Below are positions 1-7,934 of a stretch of 37,873 bases of DNA, in pieces. The notes beneath the pieces are model-generated. The model made no database searches. It had not been told where the DNA came from and saw nothing but the letters and a program-made list of their open reading frames with translations. This DNA is from an uncultured Methylococcaceae bacterium (GTDB lineage Bacteria; Pseudomonadota; Gammaproteobacteria; Methylococcales; Methylomonadaceae), in NCBI GenBank assembly GCA_903839855.1, contig CAIMEB010000145.1:1-37873 (forward strand). The letters run 5' to 3'. The translations under genes were made by a program, and so were the position numbers. Positions within the stretch are counted from its first letter, which is position 1. Each line of letters begins with the position of its first letter.

Positions 1-48
1 CTGTTTTTCGCGCTTCTGGAACGAGAGTGGAAGAAGCGCGAAAAACAG
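1..48. repeat. Perfect 17-bp inverted repeat (hairpin) at window edge
   Basis: CTGTTTTTCGCGCTTCT (1-17) and AGAAGCGCGAAAAACAG (32-48), 14-nt loop; may extend left of the window. Confidence 0.8.
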
Positions 49-284
49 CTTCCGCGCCCCTAAAACGACTCAATAAATTGGAGTCTGGCTAAACGCCCGA
101 CTAAACTAATAATTCTTAATTAGTTCAATTCGCTAAAGAGATTCAGTTCATTCTATAGGATTCTTCTAGTGTCAGCAATATTATCTGTAAAGCTTTAGCG
201 TGTTCTAAATAAAGATTGTCCGCATAGATCTGATTGTTGACTAATATCAAGAACGCATGATGGACGGCAAGGTGGTTCTATTTG

Positions 285-497
285 GATAAACTAACCGGTA
301 ACCCCTTCTTCACTGCCCCTTATATTTCTTTGACGGACGTTAAGGCAAAGTAAGACGCCTTTGAGGCAGCTATATTAGCTGCCAGTGCCACGTTAGATGG
401 GCTTACTTCGGGTAGTCTCTATTATTTTAGAGTGGCTTACGTTACCCCTGCAGGCACTTCTGAGTTTTGTCAGCCCGTTTCTTTAATGGTTGCTTAA
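285..497 (+). pseudogene. Fibronectin type III-like protein remnant, copy A (internal deletion plus one in-frame stop)
   Basis: Frame reads DKLTGNPFFTAPYISLTDVKAK*DAFEAAILAASATLDGLTSGSLYYFRVAYVTPAGTSEFCQPVSLMVA*; in-frame TAA at 351-353; 3' part repeats at 1758-2000. Confidence 0.7.
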
Positions 498-619
498 GTG
501 CTTACCTACCGCTTTTAAATAGTATCTCAACAGAGTTGAAGTCGAGTGGTTTTCTCACACTCTACTTCAATTTCTGTATGACAACATTAATATAACCCTG
601 CTCTACACTGTGATTACCT
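378..619 (+). repeat. ~242-bp direct repeat, copy 1 (partner 1758-2000)
   Basis: Near-identical by eye from GCTGCCAGTGCCACG to CTCTACACTGTGATTACCT. Confidence 0.9.
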
Positions 620-681
620 CGTTTACAATCTTAATTTGCGTCATTCTGTCCACGTTCAAAAGTGCGGCCACTTTTACCGTT

Positions 682-1008
682 TTACAAAAGCTGAGGTGCG
701 GACTCGCCGTGCTGACGATGTTGGAAGGTGACATTAACCTCAACATCCTCATCGAGTTTGCCAAGAATTATAATCATCCGGTCGAGAGTGAAGCGTCGAA
801 GCTGTGCGTTGCGGATATGAGAGAATTCGGAGTGTGAAACGCCTGTCTGCTTTTCGGCGTCGCGGGTCGAAAGCTTGCGATCATCAAGGATATTGATTAT
901 TTTTGCCGCGATAATGGCACGAGCCTGCTCTAGCCCTGCATTAGGGCGTTTGAAGTCGCGGTATATGTTGCCGCTTCCGCGTATGAGTTCCATGTCGTCG
1001 TTTTTCAT
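682..1008 (-). CDS. XRE-family HTH antitoxin (HigA-like)
   Basis: 108-aa ORF; HTH-like segment KLSTRDAEKQTGVSHSEFSHIRN; ATGA overlap (1005-1008) with the upstream RelE/HigB-like ORF. Confidence 0.8.
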   Translation of the reverse strand: MKNDDMELIRGSGNIYRDFKRPNAGLEQARAIIAAKIINILDDRKLSTRDAEKQTGVSHSEFSHIRNAQLRRFTLDRMIIILGKLDEDVEVNVTFQHRQHGESAPQLL

Positions 1009-1349
1009 TTCAAAGCCTCCTTCAGTCTTTTAAGCCGTTCATGAATAATATCGACTTCCATTTGTGGAGTTTTAATTCCTGATTTCGATTTCTTCTGAAA
1101 AGCGTGAATCACCCAAATATCCACACCAATCTTGACAGCGTAGAGGGTACGAAAAGCGTCGCCTCGATACTTGAGCGCAATCTCGAACACACCACCATCA
1201 ACGCCTTTAAACGGTTTCGCCTTGTCAGACTTGCCACCCTCGGCAGCAATCGTAAGTGCATCGAACATGTCGCTCTGCACGTCTTCGGGAAACTCCTCGA
1301 AGTCTTTACGTGCGGCCTTTAGCCATGAAATAGGTCTGGTGTTTCTCAT
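1005..1349 (-). CDS. RelE/HigB-like toxin (phage-derived Gp49-like family)
   Basis: 114 aa; motif pattern KPFKGVDGGVFEIALKYRGDAFRTLYAVKIGVDIWVIHAFQKKSKSGIKTP is typical of this family. Confidence 0.85.
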   Translation of the reverse strand: MRNTRPISWLKAARKDFEEFPEDVQSDMFDALTIAAEGGKSDKAKPFKGVDGGVFEIALKYRGDAFRTLYAVKIGVDIWVIHAFQKKSKSGIKTPQMEVDIIHERLKRLKEALK

Positions 1350-1360
1350 TGAGACTATGT

Positions 1361-1374
1361 TGACAAGTTTGTCA
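1361..1374. promoter_or_regulatory. Candidate operator palindrome upstream of the TA operon
   Basis: TGACAA-GT-TTGTCA perfect palindrome 11 nt upstream of the toxin start codon. Confidence 0.5.
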
Positions 1375-1457
1375 CACTATTGCAAGAGGAAACTTACCGC
1401 TCTTACAAAACACATCCGTGTTTCTAACCCAAGGAATGATTAATATGAGTTTTATAT

Positions 1458-1976
1458 GCAGTATTTGATAGGGATGATAAAGAATTAGCCTGTGATCATG
1501 ATTACCGTATTTTAGCCTCTTATGTTGAACATCAAGCGGATGGAAATGAAACTCAACTTTTAAGCAGTGGCTTTCATATCACCAAACAACCTGTGCAACA
1601 ACAGAAAGCGACTTTAGAAGTGGTTAATGGAGAGCATCCCGGTAGCGTTAAATTTATTGCTAAAGCTGAAGTTAAAGCCGCCGCTTATATTTGGCAATAT
1701 ATTCTGGCCTCAGCGCTCACGGCTGATGGTGTATGGCAAGTGGTCTCCATTACAACGGCTGCCAGTGCCACGTTAGATGGGCTGACTTCGGGTAGTCTCT
1801 ATTATTTTAGAGTGGCTTACGTTACCCCTGCAGGCACTTCTGAGTTTTGTCAGCCCCGTTTCTTTAATGGTTGCTTAAGTGCTTACCTACCGCGTTTAAA
1901 CAGTATCTCAACAGAGTTGAAGTCGAGTGGTTTTCTCACACTCTACTTCAATTTCTGTATGACAACATTAATATAA
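1458..1976 (+). pseudogene. Fibronectin type III-like protein remnant, copy B (5'-truncated, 3' frameshift)
   Basis: Frame from about 1468 reads DRDDKELACDHDYRILASYVEHQADGNETQLLSSGFHITKQPVQQQ..., continuing into ORF 1593-1976; C insertion after FCQP shifts the end out of the copy A frame. Confidence 0.65.
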
Positions 1977-2000
1977 CCCTGCTCTACACTGTAATTACCT
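1758..2000 (+). repeat. ~243-bp direct repeat, copy 2 (partner 378-619)
   Basis: Near-identical to 378-619 with one extra C (CAGCCCCGTTT vs CAGCCCGTTT) and a few substitutions. Confidence 0.9.
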
Positions 2001-2002
2001 TT

Positions 2003-2488
2003 TTAACTGTGATTAGCTAACCAGGTTTCTAAATCAGAAACTACATTAAAGTCCAGTAAAGCATCCGCCAAGTCTTCCAGCTTTTCTAAGGGTAAGCGGG
2101 GTAATTCTTGTAGACTATTCTCAAGTTGTGGTTGTAGACCAAACTTACGTCTTAATAAGCGACTGAGTAATAAAATACATTCTTCTTGCTTACCTACTTT
2201 CAATCCTACTTGTTTACCTTCTTGCAAACCTTCTTGTTTACCTTCCTGACGTCCTTCGGCAGAAACTTCCTGATAAAAACGGGTTTGTCTTAATTCGACT
2301 TCATTTAAAGCTAACATCTTTTTAATCTCCTCTCGGCTTTTGAGTAAGCCATCGATACGAAAGGCGGTTTGCTTGAGTTCTTCTGAGCTAAAGCAATAAC
2401 TGTCGCCGTCATAGTTTAAGCCTAATAATTCCAAAGCCAGTTTAGGCGCTCGCTGGAATAAACAGTAAAACAGGGTATCCGTTTTCAT
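2003..2488 (-). CDS. Rpn family (PD-(D/E)XK nuclease/putative transposase-like) protein, probably internally deleted
   Basis: N-terminus MKTDTLFYCLFQRAPKLALELLGL...FRIDG and tail EEIKKMLALNEVELRQTRFYQEVSAEGRQEGKQEGLQEGKQ are typical; the expected middle is absent. Confidence 0.65.
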   Translation of the reverse strand: MKTDTLFYCLFQRAPKLALELLGLNYDGDSYCFSSEELKQTAFRIDGLLKSREEIKKMLALNEVELRQTRFYQEVSAEGRQEGKQEGLQEGKQVGLKVGKQEECILLLSRLLRRKFGLQPQLENSLQELPRLPLEKLEDLADALLDFNVVSDLETWLANHS

Positions 2489-2506
2489 GATTCAATGTAA
2501 CCTAAC

Positions 2507-3925
2507 CTAAAAATAACGTCCATTAATCAAAAAGTGCGCAACGATACTTCCCACGTATCCCAAGGCAATAACAGGCGTCCATTTTAAATGACTGGTAAAG
2601 GTATAAATTCCTTTAGTTTGCCCCATCAATCCCACCCCTGCTGCAGATCCTATGGCTAACATACTACCACCCACACCTGCGGTTAATGTCACTAACAGCC
2701 ACTGGCCTTGTGAAATATCAGGAGCCATGGTCAATACGGATAACATTATAGTGCCGTTATCAACAAATGCAGAGGCTACACCCACCAGTATATTTGCCAC
2801 AGTGGGATCAGTATTTCCATAAAGATGCTGAGATGCCATAACCAGATAGCCAATAAAGCTCAATCCACCCACTCCAACCATAACACCGTAAAAAAATAGC
2901 AGCGTATCCCATTCCAGATTAGCGATTTTTTGGAAAATATCAAAAGGCAATTCATTTGCTACCCGTTTATTTGCCTCGGCTTGCGGATTGTTCATATACT
3001 TCAGTGGGGCAAAGTAATCAACTTTGGTATCAGTCAAGTCCTCTGGTATAGAGACTGGATTGGCGTCTCGGGTTTTTTGCAGGTAATAACTGAAAAACTT
3101 CAAATAGGTCAATCCCATCATCATGCCAGCTACAGGCGGCAGATTTAAGAAGTTTTCAAAACAAGCCGACGTAATAATGGTAAAAATGAACAAAAAGATA
3201 ATTATCCAACTACCCCGTTTCATATCCTGTATTTCCATCAATGCCGCAGGTCTTTCTTTTGGAATAAAAAAACTCATGATGGTTGCGGGTAATGAAAAAT
3301 TGATCAAAGCAGGTATCAACAAGGAAAAGAAATCCATAAACGGAACCATACCTTTCTGCCATATTAAAAGCGTAGTAATATCGCCGAAGGGACTAAATGA
3401 TCCACCTGCATTGGTTGCCACCACAACATTAATACATGACAAGGCAACAAAGCGTGGACAATCTTTACCCATAGCCAAGATAACTGAACCCATCAGTAAA
3501 GCTGTGGTTAGATTATTACAGGCTGCTGAGATAAAAAATGACTGAAAACCAGTAATCCAGAACAATTGTCGATAACTAAAATTCTTGCTTAACAACCACA
3601 CCCGTAAGCTGTCAAACACGCCTCGGTCTTCCATGGCATTCAGATAGGTCATTGATACCATAATAAACAAAAATAACTCAGCATAACCCTCTAACGTCGA
3701 GCGGAACGCTGCTCCTGCTTGTTCACTCATTCCTCCACTGGTATAAACGATAGCAATAAAAATCCAGATAAGACTTGCTGCAAATACCATGGGCTTGGAT
3801 TTTTTTAACTCAGTCACCTCCTCTGTCATCGCAAAGATATAGGCGACAACGAAAACAGTTAAAGCTAAATAACCTGCCCAATGTTGTGTCAAATTTAATG
3901 GGAGTGTCTGGCTAATAGAGTTCAT
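2507..3925 (-). CDS. nhaD: NhaD-type sodium:proton antiporter
   Basis: 472-aa polytopic protein; conserved stretches ISAACNNLTTALLMGSVILAMG and NVVVATNAGGSFSPFGDITTLLIWQKG. Confidence 0.85.
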   Translation of the reverse strand: MNSISQTLPLNLTQHWAGYLALTVFVVAYIFAMTEEVTELKKSKPMVFAASLIWIFIAIVYTSGGMSEQAGAAFRSTLEGYAELFLFIMVSMTYLNAMEDRGVFDSLRVWLLSKNFSYRQLFWITGFQSFFISAACNNLTTALLMGSVILAMGKDCPRFVALSCINVVVATNAGGSFSPFGDITTLLIWQKGMVPFMDFFSLLIPALINFSLPATIMSFFIPKERPAALMEIQDMKRGSWIIIFLFIFTIITSACFENFLNLPPVAGMMMGLTYLKFFSYYLQKTRDANPVSIPEDLTDTKVDYFAPLKYMNNPQAEANKRVANELPFDIFQKIANLEWDTLLFFYGVMVGVGGLSFIGYLVMASQHLYGNTDPTVANILVGVASAFVDNGTIMLSVLTMAPDISQGQWLLVTLTAGVGGSMLAIGSAAGVGLMGQTKGIYTFTSHLKWTPVIALGYVGSIVAHFLINGRYF

Positions 3926-4207
3926 TGGCTCATCTGCTATTGATGGTAATTGGAAAAGAAAGGTAGATAGAATCAGGTTATATTTTGATTAAAGCAATAC
4001 TTTTAAAAGTCACGAACCCTGCTATCTGAAAAAGAGCATTAAGAAGTAACCCATTTGGGTAGATTAAAACCATCTAGATTTTTACATCGGAAAGGGCTAA
4101 ATAACAAATTCATAGTGCTAATAATTCATAATAGTTCAACTCGATAAAAAGATTCAGTTCAATCCATAGGATTATTCTATTGTCAGCAATATTATCTGTA
4201 AAGCTTT

Positions 4208-4396
4208 GATGTTCAGGCAAAGTTAGACGCCTTTCAAGCAGCCATTTTAGCTGCTGCTGATGGAGGGCATACTGCAATATCTGATAGGGATGATAAAGAA
4301 TTAGCCTGTGATCATGATTACCGTATTTTAGCTTCTTATGTTGAACATCAAGCGGATGGTAATAAAACTCAAATTTTAAGCAGTGGGTTCGCTTGA
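4208..4396 (+). pseudogene. Fibronectin type III-like protein remnant, copy C (N-terminal/middle part only)
   Basis: Frame reads DVQAKLDAFQAAILAAADGGHTAISDRDDKELACDHDYRILASYVEHQADGNKTQILSSGFA*; 4274-4389 matches 1458-1573 (about 7 mismatches in 116 bp). Confidence 0.7.
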
Positions 4397-4444
4397 AAGA
4401 TGAATTTGGCGGACGAGTGGTTCGTGTGCGTGGACATGCTAAGG

Positions 4445-4546
4445 TCATCTGTCATTTAATGTTTGGCGTTCTGGCGCTAACAGCGAACCAGATACTGATT
4501 TTAGCCCCATTTTAGGTGATAAATTTTCATCAAATAATAATTTCAT
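4445..4546 (-). pseudogene. Truncated DUF5615 (PIN-like) toxin remnant
   Basis: MKLLFDENLSPKM..., the hallmark start of DUF5615 proteins; its ATG overlaps the DUF433 stop (ATGA, 4543-4546); 33 codons then stop. Confidence 0.75.
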
Positions 4547-4773
4547 CCGGTAATAACCCGGGTATGACGCTCTCTATCGGCGGCATAAGAAAAACACGCT
4601 CTAATATCATCCTGAGTTAAATAATCGTAATCGTCTAAAACTTCCTGCTCTGTCATACCAGCGGCAAAACAATCAAGAATATCATCGACGGTAATACGCA
4701 AACCTCTAATACAGGGTTTACCGCTACGTTTTCCGGGTTCTATGGTGATAATAGTGTGATAGTCAATGTTCAT
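4543..4773 (-). CDS. DUF433 domain antitoxin
   Basis: 76 aa; GKPCIRGLRITVDDILDCFAAGMTEQEVLDDYDYLTQDDIRACFSYAADRE is characteristic of DUF433. Confidence 0.9.
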   Translation of the reverse strand: MNIDYHTIITIEPGKRSGKPCIRGLRITVDDILDCFAAGMTEQEVLDDYDYLTQDDIRACFSYAADRERHTRVITG

Positions 4774-4859
4774 GGCTTGCTCCTAAAATAACCAGAGTAG
4801 CAGTGTAAACACAGGTCACGACCTATGTCTACATTTTATAATTCGCATTTAAGTTGTAG

Positions 4860-4897
4860 GTATTCAGTCCTCCCCTTTTTCGGGGGAGAGTGAATAC
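4860..4897 (-). terminator. Candidate terminator hairpin downstream of secA
   Basis: GTATTCAgtcCTCCCC-tttttcg-GGGGAGagTGAATAC stem, 24 bp past the secA stop; no clear U-tract. Confidence 0.45.
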
Positions 4898-4920
4898 TTA
4901 ACAATCAATAGCCCTACAAA

Positions 4921-7644
4921 TTAATCAAGCTTGCCGTGGCAGTGCTTATATTTTTTTCCAGAACCACAGGTACAGGGATCATTACGCCCGATCTTCTCAG
5001 CTAATCTAACAAAAGGCTGCTCTGAAATTACGCTGTGTTCAGCACTGACGGGGGGCACTTCATTATTAAAATTATCCAAAGCGGGTGCTTCAGCATGCTC
5101 AAAGTGCATTTCTCTTGGCGCCTGCATTTGTTCATCAATCGCTTGAACGTCTTCCTCTTCGCGCACCTGAACTTTAAACAGAATACTGATTACCTCATAT
5201 TTAATATGCTCTAACAAGCTGGTAAACATTTCAAAGGCTTCACGCTTGTACTCTTGCTTTGGATCTTTCTGGGCGTAGCCTCTAAAATGAATGCCTTGAC
5301 GCAAATAATCCATCGCCGCCAAATGTTCTTTCCAACTGGTATCCAGCACTTGCAACATGATGGATTTTTCAAAATGTTGTAATACTTCTTTAGTAATCTG
5401 TACTTCTTTTTCTTTATGATTATTTTCCAGAATATCAATGATACGAGTCCGTAAAGAAACTTCTTGAAGACTATGATCTTCATCTAACATTCTTTGTACA
5501 GGAATATATACATTAAATTCATGCCGTAAATGTTCTTCCAGTCCTGCAATATCCCATTGTTCAGCCATAGTCTTGGCCGGGATATACTGAGTAATCACAT
5601 CATTAACAACATCCGCACGAATCGCAGAAATAATGTCAGAAATGTCACTGGCAGCCATTAACTCATTACGCTGCGCGTAAACGACTTTACGTTGATCATT
5701 GGCAACATCATCATAGGCCAAAATTTCTTTACGGATGTCAAAGTTACGACCTTCAACCTTACGTTGCGCATTTTCAATAGAGCGCGTCACCCAAGGATGT
5801 TCTATTGCTTCACCATCACCCATACCGAGTTTTTTCATCAATGCAGAAACACGATCCGATGCAAAAATACGCATCAAATCATCTTGCAAAGATAAATAAA
5901 AGCGCGTTGATCCAGGATCTCCCTGACGACCCGAACGTCCTCTTAACTGATTATCGATACGACGTGATTCATGACGCTCAGAACCGATAACATGCAAGCC
6001 CCCACTTGCAAGTACCTGATTATGTCTTTCTTGCCAGAGCGCCTTTATTTTATCTTTTTCTGCCTGACTGGCCTCCTCGCCTAATAATCTAAGCTCTGCA
6101 TCCAGATTGCCCCCCAGTACAATATCAGTACCCCGTCCCGCCATATTAGTCGCAATAGTCACTGCGCCTGGCATCCCGGCCTGCTCAATAATATGAGCTT
6201 CGCGCTCGTGCTGTTTAGCATTCAGCACTTCATGTGTAATACCCTGTTTTTTTAGTAACGCAGAAAGTCGCTCTGAATTTTCAATTGAGGTGGTACCCAC
6301 TAAAACCGGCTGTGCGCGACGCACGCACTCTTTAATATCGTTAGCAACGGCAATATATTTTTCATCCGTCGTTAGATAAACCAAATCGCCCAAGTCTTTA
6401 CGGATTAAAGGACGATGGGTTGGAATCACCACCACTTCAAGCCCATAAATTTTATTTAACTCAAAGGCTTCGGTATCGGCTGTTCCGGTCATACCTGATA
6501 ATTTATCGTACAAACGGAAATAGTTTTGGAAGGTAATTGAAGCCAAGGTCTGATTTTCACTGTTGATAGCCACGCCTTCTTTGGCTTCAATCGCTTGATG
6601 CAAGCCTTCTGACCAACGGCGACCGGGCATAATGCGACCGGTAAACTCATCAACGATAATCACTTCATTATCGGCAACGATATAATCAACATCTTTCTTG
6701 AATAAAACGTGACCCCGTAAAGACGCATTAAGATAATGCATTAAACGGATATTGGTTGCATCATAAAGGCTGGTGCCTTCTGGCATTAAACCACGCTCAA
6801 GCATTAAGCGTTCAATGCGCTCATGACCGGCTTCGGTTAAATAGACCTGACGTATTTTTTCATCGACCGTATAATCACCCGGTTGATCATCACTTTCCTG
6901 TTTAGTCAGAAAAGGAATGACTTCATTGGCTTTGATATAAATTTCTGTACTTTCTTCCGTGGGGCCAGAAATAATCAACGGTGTTCTGGCTTCATCGATC
7001 AAAATAGAATCAACTTCATCGACAATAGCAAAACTTAATTCACGCTGAACTTTTTGCTCCAGGCTAAAAGCCATGTTGTCACGCAGATAATCAAAGCCAA
7101 ATTCGTTGTTAGTACCGTAAGTAATATCGGCTGCATAGGCTGCACGTCTGGCAGACTGCTCCATCTGGCTAACAATAACCCCGGTGGTCATTCCAAGGAA
7201 GCCATAAAGCCGCCCCATCCATTCTGAGTCACGCTTGGCCAGATAATCATTCACCGTCACAACATGCACACCACGACCGGGCAAAGCATTTAAATACGCG
7301 GCCAGGGTTGCCATCAGAGTTTTACCCTCACCGGTCTTCATTTCAGCGATTTTGCCGTCATGCAGCATCATGCCGCCAATCAACTGCACGTCAAAGTGAC
7401 GCATACCAAAAACGCGCGAAGAGGCTTCTCTAACAGCGGCAAACGCTTCTGGAATCAAATGATCCAGTTTATCACCGCTTGCCAGACGCTCACGAAACGC
7501 CTGAGTTTTTGCTCTTAAGGCATCATCAGATAATTTTTCGTATTCCGAAGCCAAAGCATTGATCTTCTTGACCAGCTTTTTTTTCTTCTTAACCAGCCTA
7601 TCGTTACGGCTCCCTACAACAAATTTAACTAGCTTACCCAGCAT
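4921..7644 (-). CDS. secA: Protein translocase subunit SecA
   Basis: 907 aa; [43 protein letters not shown]-terminal zinc motif [17 protein letters not shown]. Confidence 0.99.
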   Translation of the reverse strand: MLGKLVKFVVGSRNDRLVKKKKKLVKKINALASEYEKLSDDALRAKTQAFRERLASGDKLDHLIPEAFAAVREASSRVFGMRHFDVQLIGGMMLHDGKIAEMKTGEGKTLMATLAAYLNALPGRGVHVVTVNDYLAKRDSEWMGRLYGFLGMTTGVIVSQMEQSARRAAYAADITYGTNNEFGFDYLRDNMAFSLEQKVQRELSFAIVDEVDSILIDEARTPLIISGPTEESTEIYIKANEVIPFLTKQESDDQPGDYTVDEKIRQVYLTEAGHERIERLMLERGLMPEGTSLYDATNIRLMHYLNASLRGHVLFKKDVDYIVADNEVIIVDEFTGRIMPGRRWSEGLHQAIEAKEGVAINSENQTLASITFQNYFRLYDKLSGMTGTADTEAFELNKIYGLEVVVIPTHRPLIRKDLGDLVYLTTDEKYIAVANDIKECVRRAQPVLVGTTSIENSERLSALLKKQGITHEVLNAKQHEREAHIIEQAGMPGAVTIATNMAGRGTDIVLGGNLDAELRLLGEEASQAEKDKIKALWQERHNQVLASGGLHVIGSERHESRRIDNQLRGRSGRQGDPGSTRFYLSLQDDLMRIFASDRVSALMKKLGMGDGEAIEHPWVTRSIENAQRKVEGRNFDIRKEILAYDDVANDQRKVVYAQRNELMAASDISDIISAIRADVVNDVITQYIPAKTMAEQWDIAGLEEHLRHEFNVYIPVQRMLDEDHSLQEVSLRTRIIDILENNHKEKEVQITKEVLQHFEKSIMLQVLDTSWKEHLAAMDYLRQGIHFRGYAQKDPKQEYKREAFEMFTSLLEHIKYEVISILFKVQVREEEDVQAIDEQMQAPREMHFEHAEAPALDNFNNEVPPVSAEHSVISEQPFVRLAEKIGRNDPCTCGSGKKYKHCHGKLD

Positions 7645-7810
7645 GTTTTTTTTCCGGTGTGAATTTAGTAAAAGATTAACTCAAAGCGTTGGATTATATA
7701 CCGTCTATTCATTAAGTTACAGATAAAAACACATCATTGAGCTTATTTCTTGTATCAAGGTGCCCAATAATAGTGCAGAGGCTAAGACGACAAGATAATG
7801 ACCCGTGCTA

Positions 7811-7842
7811 ATATGAACCGCTTCCGATATGAACCGCTTCCG
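7811..7842 (+). repeat. Perfect 16-bp tandem duplication upstream of dabA
   Basis: ATATGAACCGCTTCCG repeated exactly at 7811-7826 and 7827-7842. Confidence 0.9.
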
Positions 7843-7934
7843 AATTGAAAGCCGGTAAATTAATGTTTTATCAATAATCGGTTATACTTGAAGCTCGTCT
7901 AAAAATAACCCTGCTGAGATTAAAAAACAATAAT

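Noticed and set aside
610-837. 75-aa plus-strand ORF
   Set aside because: Antisense to the HTH antitoxin; no recognisable features.
2200-2250. Imperfect CTTGCAAACC/CTTGTTTACC repeats, briefly considered as CRISPR-like
   Set aside because: They encode the QEGKQEG coding repeat of the Rpn-like protein; no spacers.
3123-3545. 140-aa plus-strand ORF
   Set aside because: Antisense shadow of nhaD.
4110-4448. 112-aa minus-strand ORF
   Set aside because: Antisense to the Fn3 remnant copy C, whose plus-strand frame is supported by copy B; no family-like sequence.
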